A stretch of DNA of 58,438 nucleotides from Clostridia bacterium (GCA_017416765.1 JAFQBE010000001.1:1-58438), one strand, 5' to 3'. Shown: positions 1 through 7,375, numbered from the stretch's first letter. Numbers and translations: made by a program. The notes: generated by a model from the letters alone, not told the origin.

Positions 1-58
1 CTCTTAATTCTTTTATTTCTTTTTCATATTGCTTGATGTGTCTGTATTTTCCGGGCAT
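1..58 (-). CDS. Start of a probable IS transposase / HTH protein (cut by window edge)
   Basis: Only the first 19 codons are inside the window. Read leftwards from an ATG at 58-56 they begin MPGKYRHIKQYEKEI. A strong GGAGG (66-70) lies 7 bases upstream. This lysine/tyrosine/glutamate-rich opening resembles, from memory, the first helix of small helix-turn-helix ORFs that form orfA of IS3-like elements in gut Firmicutes. The Shine-Dalgarno lies in a hairpin (66-102), as is common for transposase leaders. The rest of the gene lies to the left of the window, so the family assignment is tentative. Confidence 0.5.
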   Translation of the reverse strand, partial: MPGKYRHIKQYEKEIKELR

Positions 59-65
59 AAAAATT

Positions 66-112
66 CCTCCTATGATAGTTATCTTAATTCTACCATAGGA
101 GGGTGTTTTTTT
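66..112. promoter_or_regulatory. Hairpin that buries the ribosome site of the leftward gene, or terminator for rightward transcripts
   Basis: CCTCCTATGATAG (66-78) pairs with CTACCATAGGAGG (90-102) with one mismatch. A T-run follows at 106-112. Read leftwards, the hairpin contains the GGAGG of the partial gene at 1-58, so read-through transcripts would hide it, a known protective device of IS transposases. Read rightwards it looks like an intrinsic terminator. Confidence 0.65.
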
Positions 113-154
113 CATTGTACGTTTTTTACGGTCCTGTGCATTCTTTATTATGTA

Positions 155-183
155 TTGTTTGAGTTCAAAATTTATGTTATAAT
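155..183 (+). promoter_or_regulatory. Promoter of the TIR-like gene
   Basis: TTGTTT (155-160), a 17-base spacer and TATAAT (178-183). Transcription would begin near 190, so the AAAGGGG ribosome site (189-195) sits at the very 5' end of the message and the leader is unusually short, about 10 bases. Confidence 0.6.
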
Positions 184-200
184 GTCTCAAAGGGGTGAAA

Positions 201-1079
201 ATGATGAATGTTTTTGTTATCCACTCTGGTGCAGACTATGACGCAACAAATAGAGTTGTTGCAACTTTGAAACAAAAAGTGTATTCATTAAATGCTTTAA
301 TACTAAAAAACGGAACAGTTTTTTGGAAAATAGATGCATCTAAAAAAATTAAAAAAGCTCAGATGGTGATTTTTGTCGTCGGAGAAAATTCTTATAAAAG
401 CCCGTATATTGCGTGGGAAATTAAAGAGACAATAAAGCACAAAAAGCCCATTTACATATTAAAATTGGATGAGGGCAATCAATTACATAGTGCTGTGTAT
501 GTCAATGATGATTTTACCAAAGAAAAAATGAGTTACGGTAAAGTTGTGTCGATTGAAGAACTTTCTGATGTTATTAAAAGCTATGATTTGGGTGATTATG
601 GTCTTTTTAATGCATCACCAGCCGAATTAAATCAAGAAGCACTATTAGAACAATATAAGCTGTTTTTGCAAACATCAGAGGATCTTGTAAACAGGCGTCA
701 AAATGTCAACAGTTTTTATATCTCCATTAGTTCTGCTTTAGTGGCAATAATGGGTGTTCTTTTTGCTATGGATTTTGGGCAAAGAGCAAAGTTAATTATT
801 GTATTGTTTTTTTGCATAATAGGTATTATTTTGTCTATATCATGGTCTAAAATCTTGTCCTGTTACGGAAATCTTAACAGTTCAAAAATGAAGATTATTT
901 CAAATATAGAGAAGAAACTACCTTTGTCTTTGTTTGATGCAGAATGGGCGGCATTATCGGATAAACTTAATAAGAAAAAATATGTATCCTTTACAGAAAG
1001 TGAACAAGTAATTCCTCGACTATTTTGCTGTGTGTATTTTTTGGCGATTATATTTATCATTATTTCCTATTTTATTTAA
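201..1079 (+). CDS. TIR-like domain fused to a RipA-like membrane domain; candidate defence effector
   Basis: About 292 residues. Residues 1-125 look like a bacterial TIR (Thoeris ThsB-like) domain: it opens MMNVFVIHSGADYD, has the strand AQMVIFVVGENSY, then SPYIAWEIKETI. The Glu near residue 73 sits where the catalytic Glu of TIR NADases is found. Residues 145-292 begin EQYKLFLQTSEDLVNRRQNV and carry three hydrophobic stretches (about 168-190, 196-219, 271-290), resembling the RipA octameric membrane family. TIR domains in bacteria commonly make or cleave NAD-derived signals in anti-phage defence; a TIR tied to a membrane domain suggests an effector that depletes NAD or perturbs the membrane. 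ATG 201 and ATG 204 both fit AAAGGGG (189-195); GTG 195 overlaps it. It has its own promoter and no operon partner inside the window. Function is inferred. Confidence 0.7.
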   Translation: MMNVFVIHSGADYDATNRVVATLKQKVYSLNALILKNGTVFWKIDASKKIKKAQMVIFVVGENSYKSPYIAWEIKETIKHKKPIYILKLDEGNQLHSAVYVNDDFTKEKMSYGKVVSIEELSDVIKSYDLGDYGLFNASPAELNQEALLEQYKLFLQTSEDLVNRRQNVNSFYISISSALVAIMGVLFAMDFGQRAKLIIVLFFCIIGIILSISWSKILSCYGNLNSSKMKIISNIEKKLPLSLFDAEWAALSDKLNKKKYVSFTESEQVIPRLFCCVYFLAIIFIIISYFI

Positions 1080-1134
1080 TCTCTTTTTTGCGCATTGTAC
1101 CACAGGCAGCTATCGCTGAAATGAAATAAGTCAG

Positions 1135-1189
1135 AATTATTCGTTAAGAATAATTAACAAACTGTAGGGGTCGGCGTCATCGACGACCC
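1135..1189. repeat. Two small palindromes, the second REP-like
   Basis: AATTATTC (1135-1142) pairs perfectly with GAATAATT (1148-1155). Next, GGGT plus CGTC (1168-1178) pairs with GACG plus ACCC (1182-1189). The second element, preceded by CTGTAG, resembles the GTAGGGGC-type palindromes scattered in Clostridia genomes; compare 52579-52601 in this window. Confidence 0.45.
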
Positions 1190-1205
1190 GTAAATAAACC
1201 AAATG

Positions 1206-1235
1206 TCCCCATCGAGCAATCGGTGGGGATTTTTT
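1206..1235 (+). terminator. Intrinsic terminator downstream of the TIR-like gene
   Basis: TCCCCATCG (1206-1214) pairs with CGGTGGGGA (1221-1229) as a 9-bp stem with one G-T pair. Six T residues follow at 1230-1235. Confidence 0.8.
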
Positions 1236-1295
1236 GCTTTGAATTTTTCGGGCAAAATGATATAATCTAATCAAGAAAAATTTTAAAAATAACTC

Positions 1296-1326
1296 TTGAC
1301 TTTCACGCTCCGTCATAGTGTATATT
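1296..1326 (+). promoter_or_regulatory. MerR-type promoter with 19-base spacer
   Basis: TTGACT (1296-1301) and TATATT (1321-1326) are 19 bases apart, the over-long spacer diagnostic of promoters activated by MerR-family DNA twisting. CAC (1304-1306) and GTG (1318-1320) are parts of an imperfect dyad. It directly precedes the MerR-family gene, which suggests autoregulation. Confidence 0.65.
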
Positions 1327-1346
1327 CTTCTTGCGAGGTGATAGAA

Positions 1347-2075
1347 TTGAAAATGCAGATTAAAGAATTTGCTGAAATTTCAGGTGTAAGTGTGCGCACA
1401 CTACATTATTACGATGAAATAGGATTATTGATGCCAGCCGTCATTGACAAGTCTACAGGTTATCGTTTTTACGATGAAAATTCTATTCTTCAAATGCAAG
1501 AGATTCTTTTTTACCGTGAGCTTGACTTTTCCTTAAAGAGCATCAAGGAGATTTTGTCATCCCCGGATTATGATAAAAACAGGGCACTGAAAGAGCAAAA
1601 ACAATTGCTCTCACTAAAAAAAGAGCGTTTAGAACGGTTGATTTTAGCTATTGACAGTGCTGTGAAAGGAGAAAATATTATGAAAGTATTTGATAATAGC
1701 GAATTTGAAAAGCATAAGGCGGAGGCGAAAGAAAAGTGGGGGCAAACACCGGCATATAAAGAATACGAAACAAAAACAAAAGGTTATTCAAAGTCTAAAT
1801 GGAATGACCTGACCGAGAGTATGGACCATATTATGGCAGAGTTTGCAGTATGTATGAAAAAAGGTGAAAAGCCTGAATCCACCGAAGCACAAAACCTTGT
1901 AAAATGTTTGCAGAACCATATTACCGAAAATTATTATCTATGTACCAATGAGGTTTTAGCAGGTATCGGCCAAATGTACACCCTTGATGAACGCTTTAAG
2001 AATAACATTGATAAGCACGCTGCCGGTACAGCAGAGTTTATCTGTGAAGCTATCATGACCTTTTGCAGTAATTAA
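1347..2075 (+). CDS. MerR-family regulator with TipAS drug-binding domain
   Basis: 242 residues. An N-terminal MerR winged helix (MQIKEFAEISGVSVRTLHYYDEIGLL region, residues 3-70) with the typical RTLHYYDEIGLL recognition segment is followed by a coiled-coil dimerisation helix (about 75-110). The C-terminal all-helical TipAS domain (about 125-240) includes EKWGQTPAYKEYETKTKGYS and a TAEFICEAI ending. TipA-type proteins bind thiopeptide and other antibiotics and activate multidrug-resistance promoters. TTG 1347 lies 6 bases after GAGGTG (1335-1340), so it is preferred; ATG 1353 is the alternative. The promoter has the 19-base spacer expected for self-activation. No efflux gene is adjacent, so any target lies elsewhere. 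Several internal Met codons could give a shorter TipAS-only product, as in Streptomyces, but none has a clearly better ribosome site. Confidence 0.85.
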   Translation: MKMQIKEFAEISGVSVRTLHYYDEIGLLMPAVIDKSTGYRFYDENSILQMQEILFYRELDFSLKSIKEILSSPDYDKNRALKEQKQLLSLKKERLERLILAIDSAVKGENIMKVFDNSEFEKHKAEAKEKWGQTPAYKEYETKTKGYSKSKWNDLTESMDHIMAEFAVCMKKGEKPESTEAQNLVKCLQNHITENYYLCTNEVLAGIGQMYTLDERFKNNIDKHAAGTAEFICEAIMTFCSN

Positions 2076-2334
2076 GTGAAAATTTTTCTCTTTTGCGTAT
2101 TGCCGGATAGGCAGCTATAAAAGACTAATGGAGAACTTCTTCAAGTTTGCTTTAGTTCACTCTGACGAAAAGAGGATGCACAGGAATACGTCTATTCCAT
2201 ATCCCCAACAAAGCGTGTAAGAGGCTGGCGAGATATTGAAGTTAACCTCTATATTTAAAACGATAGAGGGAGTTTTTGTGTGTTTATAGAAAGGAGAACG
2301 AAAAGACAAATTATATTATGAGAGTTATATGTAA
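2076..2334. other. Non-coding stretch with a terminator-like hairpin and a possible gene remnant
   Basis: CCTCTAT (2246-2252) pairs with ATAGAGG (2263-2269), and five Ts follow at 2273-2277. Just upstream, one frame reads an uninterrupted 25 or so codons ending RGWRDIEVNLYI then stop, with an in-frame TGA before it. This may be the 3' remnant of a lost gene. Nothing else is supported. Confidence 0.4.
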
Positions 2335-2532
2335 TTAGTCATCAATTTCAATTATTTCATAGTCATCGTCATAATCATCAGCATCATAATCACCGGGATT
2401 TGACATGTGCAATATTTCTGCACCTTCTTTTGCACAACTTGAAAGATAAAGAGCATAATCTTCTGCTTCTTCTTCGGTATCAAAAATCTCATCTTCAAAT
2501 TCCCCATCAAAGGAAACTTTATACTTCGGCAC
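2335..2532 (-). CDS. Small acidic conserved hypothetical protein
   Basis: 65 residues, MPKYKVSFDGEFEDEIF then an Asp/Tyr-rich tail (DYDADDYDDDYEIIEIDD). The GTG at 2532 is preferred because AGGAGG (2542-2547) is 9 bases upstream; the longer TTG frame at 2541 abuts the ribosome site. The gene overlaps the end of the membrane protein gene at 2519-2869 by 14 bases, so the two are probably translated together. Acidic proteins of this layout occur in phage and plasmid-like gene sets, but I do not recognise a function. The strongly negative tail could mimic DNA, which is speculation. Confidence 0.7.
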   Translation of the reverse strand: MPKYKVSFDGEFEDEIFDTEEEAEDYALYLSSCAKEGAEILHMSNPGDYDADDYDDDYEIIEIDD

Positions 2533-2869
2533 TACAATCAACCTCCTTTTCTAAAGATTCATCTTCTAATCGTAGGCTTTTTTGTTCTTTTTTGCTTTTG
2601 TGTTTGTCGGAGATTTTTTTAATTCCCAGAGCAGACAACCCAATAACACTTAAAACTACAGTTGTGATTACAGAGCCCTCAATAAAACCGATGGAATATC
2701 CATCGCTACAACCTATCTTGTAGCCTTCTTTGACTCCGGAATCAATCATTTCTTTTGCAAATTTCCTTATGCCTTCACCCATGCTTCCAGAACCGTAATC
2801 ACAAAAGGTGTTAGTCATAGCATTTGCCGATAGATAGGATGCCTGTAAAACATCACATGAACTACACAT
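2519..2869 (-). CDS. Small membrane protein of unknown function
   Basis: 116 residues. It opens with a Cys-containing segment (MCSSCDVLQASYL). The middle is Gly/Tyr-rich (EGYKIGCSDGYSIGFIEG), followed by one predicted membrane helix (SVITTVVLSVIGLSALGI, about 67-84) and a basic then acidic cytoplasmic tail. It has a good AGGAGGT ribosome site (2877-2883) about 7 bases before ATG 2869. That site is paired in a long-range hairpin with TAGGAGGTA at 2933-2941. It is probably co-transcribed with the downstream acidic protein. I do not recognise the family. Confidence 0.7.
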   Translation of the reverse strand: MCSSCDVLQASYLSANAMTNTFCDYGSGSMGEGIRKFAKEMIDSGVKEGYKIGCSDGYSIGFIEGSVITTVVLSVIGLSALGIKKISDKHKSKKEQKSLRLEDESLEKEVDCSAEV

Positions 2870-2875
2870 AAAAAG

Positions 2876-2957
2876 TACCTCCTAAAAAATAAAATGTTTT
2901 TTTGCTACATGTATATTTTATCATTCTAATTCTAGGAGGTATATATTTTTTACGGTC
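2876..2957 (-). promoter_or_regulatory. Leader with anti-Shine-Dalgarno/Shine-Dalgarno pairing
   Basis: TACCTCCTA (2876-2884), which is the ribosome site of the leftward gene in complement, pairs perfectly with TAGGAGGTA (2933-2941). AT-rich imperfect pairing extends inward to 2896. Further out lies TTTTTTACGGTC (2946-2957), which also occurs at 122-133 beyond the hairpin of the leftward gene at 1-58. The two leaders therefore share an arrangement. Confidence 0.5.
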
Positions 2958-2980
2958 TAAATTATCGGGATTTCCGATAA

Positions 2981-3838
2981 TTATATACAATCTAAAAAAT
3001 TTTCTGCATATTTATTATTTAAATCATACTGCTGTATTAGCATCATAAAGGCTGTTTGAACGCAAGCGTCATAATCAAAATCTCCATCAGTAAATCCTTG
3101 AAAATAACACATAGATAAATAGAAATCACCTAAATCACTAAACTTAACATTTTGTTTCAGCAATTTAATATTTTTAAAAACAAGCTCATTATATTTATCA
3201 AAAACGCCTTTTCTTTTGTTTTCGTATTTATTAATAGCAACAGGCTTGTTGGGATTTCGTAATAATTTCTGTCTTAACTCCAAATCGCTAAGGCTCCCCT
3301 TTGTCATTAATTCCTGTGCAATTTCCAAATTGCGTTGACTATAAAACGCATATATAAACAATATTAATGATATACTATTGGATAAAGCAACATATGTTTT
3401 CGATTCTTCCCATGCTTTTCCATATAAATCAATTGCATGTTCAAAAATACAAATTTTACCATCAAGAGTTTGAACATCCTCTACCTGCAATGCTTGCATA
3501 GTAATATTATAAGCACTATTAAAGTTTTCGTTGTTTTTTGCTTTATTCGAGGTAAGAAACGGAAACATCCTAGCGCTAACATTCATTGCCTGTTCCAAAC
3601 CAATTGTTTGTGGGTTGTCGTATTCTATAGACAAATCTTTGGTGGTTAAATCGTCTATAGAAACATTGTATCTGTAAGCAATTTTCCCCAACACATCAAC
3701 CGGTATTTCGCTTTTTCCATTTACATAAGCACTTATATCACTCTGTGACACACAAAACATTTTAGCTAATTCTGTTTGCTTATCTTTATGGAATTTCCAA
3801 AGGAAATGAAAGTTTTTGGTAGCCATATTCTCAACCAT
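2981..3838 (-). CDS. XRE-family helix-turn-helix regulator with long unknown C-terminal domain
   Basis: 285 residues from ATG 3838, chosen because AAGAAGG (3848-3854) is 9 bases upstream; ATG 3847 abuts the ribosome site. Residues 10-55 form a cro/CI-type helix-turn-helix (KQTELAKMFCVSQSDISAYV then a NGKSEIP turn). The remaining 220 residues are helical and contain repeated Tyr/Phe pairs (YAFYSQRNLEIA; DFYLSMCYFQGF), reminiscent of TPR-like sensing domains but without a clear repeat. It sits alone and leftward between small accessory genes. A TTATCGG/CCGATAA hairpin (2963-2980) follows the stop. Its likely targets are neighbouring accessory genes, by inference. Confidence 0.75.
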   Translation of the reverse strand: MVENMATKNFHFLWKFHKDKQTELAKMFCVSQSDISAYVNGKSEIPVDVLGKIAYRYNVSIDDLTTKDLSIEYDNPQTIGLEQAMNVSARMFPFLTSNKAKNNENFNSAYNITMQALQVEDVQTLDGKICIFEHAIDLYGKAWEESKTYVALSNSISLILFIYAFYSQRNLEIAQELMTKGSLSDLELRQKLLRNPNKPVAINKYENKRKGVFDKYNELVFKNIKLLKQNVKFSDLGDFYLSMCYFQGFTDGDFDYDACVQTAFMMLIQQYDLNNKYAENFLDCI

Positions 3839-3962
3839 AATAAGCATCCTTCTTTACAATCAATCTTGTGCAAAATTTATGCTACAAATATTTTAGCATA
3901 TTTAGTCTTAAATTACAATCAATTGAAAACCAAACAATATCCCACACATTCGACAAAACACA

Positions 3963-4002
3963 GACCTCCTTGTAAAATGGTATTACCAAATACAAGGAGG
4001 TC
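3963..4002 (+). repeat. 40-bp palindrome, left copy of a pair flanking the mini-gene
   Basis: GACCTCCTTGTA (3963-3974) pairs perfectly with TACAAGGAGGTC (3991-4002). A second small palindrome, GGTATTACC (3979-3987), sits in the loop. The right arm contains the AAGGAGG ribosome site for the ORF at 4010, so the stem hides it. A near copy ends the unit at 4167-4204. Confidence 0.8.
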
Positions 4003-4009
4003 AAATTTT

Positions 4010-4168
4010 ATGTTCAGAAAGAAAACCAAACTGAAGCTCACGGACTTTGAGTGTAACCTGTTAATCAACGGAATGAACGAGTTCCGAAATATGCTTCTCT
4101 CGGACGGTATTCCCACAGAAGATGTTGACGAACTGCTCCTGAAAATCATCAACCAATCTGAACGGTAA
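4010..4168 (+). CDS. Palindrome-bracketed 52-residue protein
   Basis: 52 residues beginning MFRKKTKLKLTDFECNLLI, with a helical body ending EDVDELLLKIINQSER. It has AAGGAGG at 3994-4000, 9 bases before ATG 4010. It is basic at the N terminus and acidic later, with two predicted amphipathic helices and no signal peptide. Short proteins of this look are, from memory, common hypothetical genes of conjugative elements in gut Firmicutes; no function is known to me. The start region and the stop codon each sit in a copy of the same 38-40 bp palindrome, making a compact unit of about 242 bp. Translation is likely controlled by opening of the left hairpin. Confidence 0.75.
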   Translation: MFRKKTKLKLTDFECNLLINGMNEFRNMLLSDGIPTEDVDELLLKIINQSER

Positions 4169-4204
4169 CCTCCTGTAAATGGTGTTACCAAATACAAGGA
4201 GGTT
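4167..4204 (+). repeat. 38-bp palindrome, right copy
   Basis: AACCTCCTGTA (4167-4177) pairs with TACAAGGAGGTT (4193-4204) with one bulge. The loop has GGTGTTACC (4181-4189). It is a direct, slightly diverged repeat of 3963-4002, offset about 204 bp, and begins inside the TAA stop of the mini-gene. It may also act as a weak terminator (TTATTTT follows). Confidence 0.8.
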
Positions 4205-4216
4205 ATTTTGTTCATA

Positions 4217-5299
4217 TCAATCGGAACTGCGCTTTTTCACAAAGGGAGTTTTTTCGTCCCATACATAATGCTCAATTTCTCCGCACTGACCTTCCGCTGT
4301 TCTGTAATGCCTGCAGATAAGCCATTCGCCGTTGCCGAAGGAAAACAGACCCGTACTGCCCAGGGGAAAATGCCAGCCGTATGTTCCTGTTTTTTCATCA
4401 TACAAACCCTTTTGGGAAAGCGTGAGAATTTCAGCCCTTTCGTCAATTCCTTTAAGCTCTTTTGTTTCGGGCTGAACCGACATATCAACCGAAAACAGCG
4501 AATAGTTAGGAAAGACTTTCTTAAAGCCTTTGTAAACAGCCATAAAAAGCGAGTTTGTATGTTTATCGTATTCAAGGTTCTGCACACCCCATTCCGTATT
4601 TCCCGTATACACAAAAAACTTGTGTAAAGGGTTTTCAAAGCCGGATTTGTGCATATTGTTCTGCGAAAGCGGTAAAGAGTGTTTTTTCCACTCTGCCATA
4701 TCGTAGCACAGAATAACCTGATAATCGTTATCCTTACGGTTTACATCATTATAAATTCCGTATGCAACATATAAATACATTCCGTCAGCAGGGCTTTTAC
4801 CGGGCAACGGAGCGAAGGTTAATCCGTCAATACCGCTGCAGCCGTATTTGTGGTCCAGCGGTTTACCGTCAGTATCCACACCCTTCCATTTATAATCGTG
4901 CTCAACTTCATAAAGGCAAACCGCAGACATGATATCGCTGCCGTCGGCAGTCATATCTGACTCTGTGATTTTATCAACATCAAATCTTGCAACATAAAAA
5001 GCATCGTCAAAGGTGCGCTCTGAACCGATAATGTTAAGAATATCCCTGCCGATTATATCGTTTTTGTATTCGAGCGAGCCGTAAACACAACCGTCGCTTT
5101 CGTTAAAGGCAATACACCCGAGATGCCCTGCAAGCCCGTCAAGCGTACCGACGATTTTTCCGTCAAGAGTTGCTTTTATCAGCTTGGTTGTAAAGGAATA
5201 ATAAATGTATCCCTTTTTTGTGTCAACCGCTATTCCCTGAATGTGACATCTGCCCCATGCACCTGTATATATAGGCGAAAGTGTTATGCTTTTCTCCAA
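4217..5299 (-). CDS. Beta-propeller-like protein of unknown function
   Basis: About 360 residues. Repeated short strands ending in Gly-rich turns (HIQGIAVDTKKGYIYYSF; HLGCIAFNESDGCVYGSL; NLEYDKHTNSLFMAVY) resemble NHL/SMP-30-type propeller blades. No signal peptide is evident from the chosen start, so it is probably cytoplasmic. TTG 5299 is favoured by AAAGGTG (5306-5312); an upstream TTG at 5341 would overlap the preceding gene but has no ribosome site. It is the second gene of a leftward pair with the secreted beta-helix protein (28-base gap) and probably serves the same glycan or sugar-metabolite task. The exact substrate cannot be read from the sequence. Confidence 0.65.
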   Translation of the reverse strand: MEKSITLSPIYTGAWGRCHIQGIAVDTKKGYIYYSFTTKLIKATLDGKIVGTLDGLAGHLGCIAFNESDGCVYGSLEYKNDIIGRDILNIIGSERTFDDAFYVARFDVDKITESDMTADGSDIMSAVCLYEVEHDYKWKGVDTDGKPLDHKYGCSGIDGLTFAPLPGKSPADGMYLYVAYGIYNDVNRKDNDYQVILCYDMAEWKKHSLPLSQNNMHKSGFENPLHKFFVYTGNTEWGVQNLEYDKHTNSLFMAVYKGFKKVFPNYSLFSVDMSVQPETKELKGIDERAEILTLSQKGLYDEKTGTYGWHFPLGSTGLFSFGNGEWLICRHYRTAEGQCGEIEHYVWDEKTPFVKKRSSD

Positions 5300-5327
5300 T
5301 AAAATCACCTTTGTTTTTGTTTGCTTA

Positions 5328-7247
5328 TTATGAAATTTCAACCTTAAATATTGATTTGTTCTGTGAAACGGAAAGGTTGCCGAAAAGCAGACAGTTGAAA
5401 TTGTGAACTTTTATTTCCTGCGGAGGAACAACCGGATATTCCGCGCTGTACGAATCGGAATTGTGCTTTGGATTAACCTTGGTGAAAAGGTAATTGAAGC
5501 CAATTCTGTGAACATAAAAGCCGTCAATTTCTATTTTCTGCGGCAGGTAGCAGGTGTAGCCGAAATTATGGTCTTCCGAATTTTCGGCTTTGATAATATG
5601 GCTTGAAATGCCTGTGGGATAGAACTTACAGTTGCGTATAATAAGCTCGCCGTTCCAGGTTGAACCGTAATCAGAGCGAAGGTCAACAAAATCTTCAGCT
5701 AAAACAGTTGTGTTTTCAATCAGAGCTGTTCCACTGCCTATGAGTTTGATTCCGTGATGACCGAGTACGGAGTTTATAACCGTTGCGTTAAGCACGCCCT
5801 GGTGTGCATCAAAACGCGAAAAAGCACAGCCGTCATATACAAGATTCTTGCAGTAGTTTGTGCCGGCAATTCCCCAATAATCAGTATCGGATATATCATT
5901 CGTCTGGTTGCAGTTTATAAATTTTGCGTTTACTGCCGTTGCGGCACCAATATCATAAGTGCCCATTGTTACGCTTGTGCCGGCAGAGCCTATGGTTTTG
6001 TACTTTTTATGCCCGGTAAATGTGCTGTTTTTTACCGTTACATCGGCACAGCATGAAAGGCTGACAAAAGCCGAATACGGTGCGCCCGTTTTGCCCTCGT
6101 TTTTTATATCATGGTATATTCCGTCTATAACGGTATTGGAGCGTCGGACCTGAATACCTCTTGCATAATATTTGTATTCGGAAGCCGCACTGTTAGCAAG
6201 GGTTGTAAATCTGCCGCCTTTGATTGTCAGTGTTTCGCTGTCGATGGGGTAAGCTGTAGCGGCGGTAACAGCATCAAAATCCCAGATTAGCGGGGTGTCA
6301 GGTGAAATGTTGCCGTTTGAGTCAACAAGTATAACATCCGACTGGTTGCTGCCCGAATTCTGGTTTGCACCCTTACGGATATAACGCTTGACATTGGAAT
6401 CCGTCAGTACAACGAGGCTTTCGCCGTCAAGCGTTGTGCCTATGTTAGCTGCATCGGATTTAAGCGGAGCAACCTTATCGGTTATACTTATTCCGCCTTG
6501 TGACGGAGCAATATTGAACACCCATGCACCTATGCTTTCAACTGCCGTATCGTCAATTATAAAGCGTGCAGTTGACCAGCTGGTATCAGTCATGATGCGT
6601 GCGGTTTTGTTCGCTCCGCCGATATAATATGTTGCGGTTTCGTTTGCGAAAACACTCAAACCGTTTGTATTGGCATATTCGTGGGCTTTTACTATTGCTT
6701 CAAAGTCGTCAGCCTTGCCGTCGCCCACAGCACCGAATTGCTCATAGGTCACATAATCGGAGAAGGTTTTACTGAATTCATAGCCGTCTTTAAAGTCATA
6801 GCTGCTTTGTGAATTCAGCAGTACTTCATCTGCAAAGGCACTTATGCCCCTTGAAATACCGGCTTTTGAGCTGCCTGTGATATAAACATTACCGTTTTCA
6901 ACTTTGAGGTTAAAAGTGTCGGTATCGTTAAGCTTTGCGTTGATTATAAATGCTTTTTCGTCAGCACTTTCGGTTGTATCAATCTTTTTGCCGCAAGCTT
7001 TATAAATTTCATTACAAAGGGTTTGGGCGGCATTTGAATATAAATCTCCGTCAGGTGCAACAACGCAGTATTCATCAATTGATACACCGTTTACGGTAAT
7101 ATCTTCAAGCGGTCGTACAATGTACGGGCTTTCATAGCAGCCCTTTGCAAGCTCGGCTTTAAGCTCTGCTTTAGAGAAAAGCTGTGAAAAAGGAGCGGTG
7201 AAAACAGAAAGAACGGACATTATAACTGCAACTATTTGTGAAAACAT
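5328..7247 (-). CDS. Secreted pectate-lyase-like right-handed beta-helix protein
   Basis: 639 residues. Residues 1-25 form a signal or membrane-anchor segment (MFSQIVAVIMSVLSVFTAPF). Residues 45-150 resemble the alpha-helical/beta N-terminal domain that precedes many GH67/GH20 enzymes (GSSKAGISRGISAFADEVL). From about 160 the motif YEQFGAVGDGKADDFEAI marks the start of a pectate-lyase-3 beta-helix, as in phage tailspikes and polygalacturonases. Later coils show repeated Asn/Ser/Thr turns (VKNSTFTGHKKY; NTTVLAEDFVDL). Catalytic residues cannot be assigned with confidence. It is likely an extracellular polysaccharide lyase or hydrolase acting on pectin-like glycans. RBS AAGGGTGAT precedes ATG 7247. 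It is first in a leftward pair with the propeller gene at 4217. Confidence 0.75.
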   Translation of the reverse strand: MFSQIVAVIMSVLSVFTAPFSQLFSKAELKAELAKGCYESPYIVRPLEDITVNGVSIDEYCVVAPDGDLYSNAAQTLCNEIYKACGKKIDTTESADEKAFIINAKLNDTDTFNLKVENGNVYITGSSKAGISRGISAFADEVLLNSQSSYDFKDGYEFSKTFSDYVTYEQFGAVGDGKADDFEAIVKAHEYANTNGLSVFANETATYYIGGANKTARIMTDTSWSTARFIIDDTAVESIGAWVFNIAPSQGGISITDKVAPLKSDAANIGTTLDGESLVVLTDSNVKRYIRKGANQNSGSNQSDVILVDSNGNISPDTPLIWDFDAVTAATAYPIDSETLTIKGGRFTTLANSAASEYKYYARGIQVRRSNTVIDGIYHDIKNEGKTGAPYSAFVSLSCCADVTVKNSTFTGHKKYKTIGSAGTSVTMGTYDIGAATAVNAKFINCNQTNDISDTDYWGIAGTNYCKNLVYDGCAFSRFDAHQGVLNATVINSVLGHHGIKLIGSGTALIENTTVLAEDFVDLRSDYGSTWNGELIIRNCKFYPTGISSHIIKAENSEDHNFGYTCYLPQKIEIDGFYVHRIGFNYLFTKVNPKHNSDSYSAEYPVVPPQEIKVHNFNCLLFGNLSVSQNKSIFKVEIS

Positions 7248-7344
7248 TTATATCACCCTTTAATGTTTTTTCTTTTTACGATATTTACCACATGAACTGA
7301 TTTTAACACAACAGAAAAAATAAAACAAGATTTTTAAATTTTTA

Positions 7345-7375
7345 TTGACACTTATACTGCTTTATGGTTTATAAT
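7345..7375 (+). promoter_or_regulatory. Promoter of the EEP-family gene
   Basis: TTGACA (7345-7350) and TATAAT (7370-7375) with a 19-base spacer; TTATAA at 7369 gives 18. The long leader to ATG 7444 (about 60 bases) contains AGGAGATAC but no clear hairpin. Confidence 0.6.

Noticed and set aside
29-241. Rightward ORF over the left hairpin and promoter
   Set aside because: It spans a terminator-like stem and the TIR promoter, lacks a ribosome site and overlaps a clear leftward gene start.
2178-2251. Possible recombinase C-terminal fragment (reads ...RGWRDIEVNLYI then stop)
   Set aside because: Only about 25 codons are open, an in-frame stop precedes them, and I cannot confirm family motifs. 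Kept only as a remnant note.
3919-4215. 98-residue leftward ORF over the mini-gene
   Set aside because: It reads through both palindromes and is antisense to the well-supported 4010 ORF.
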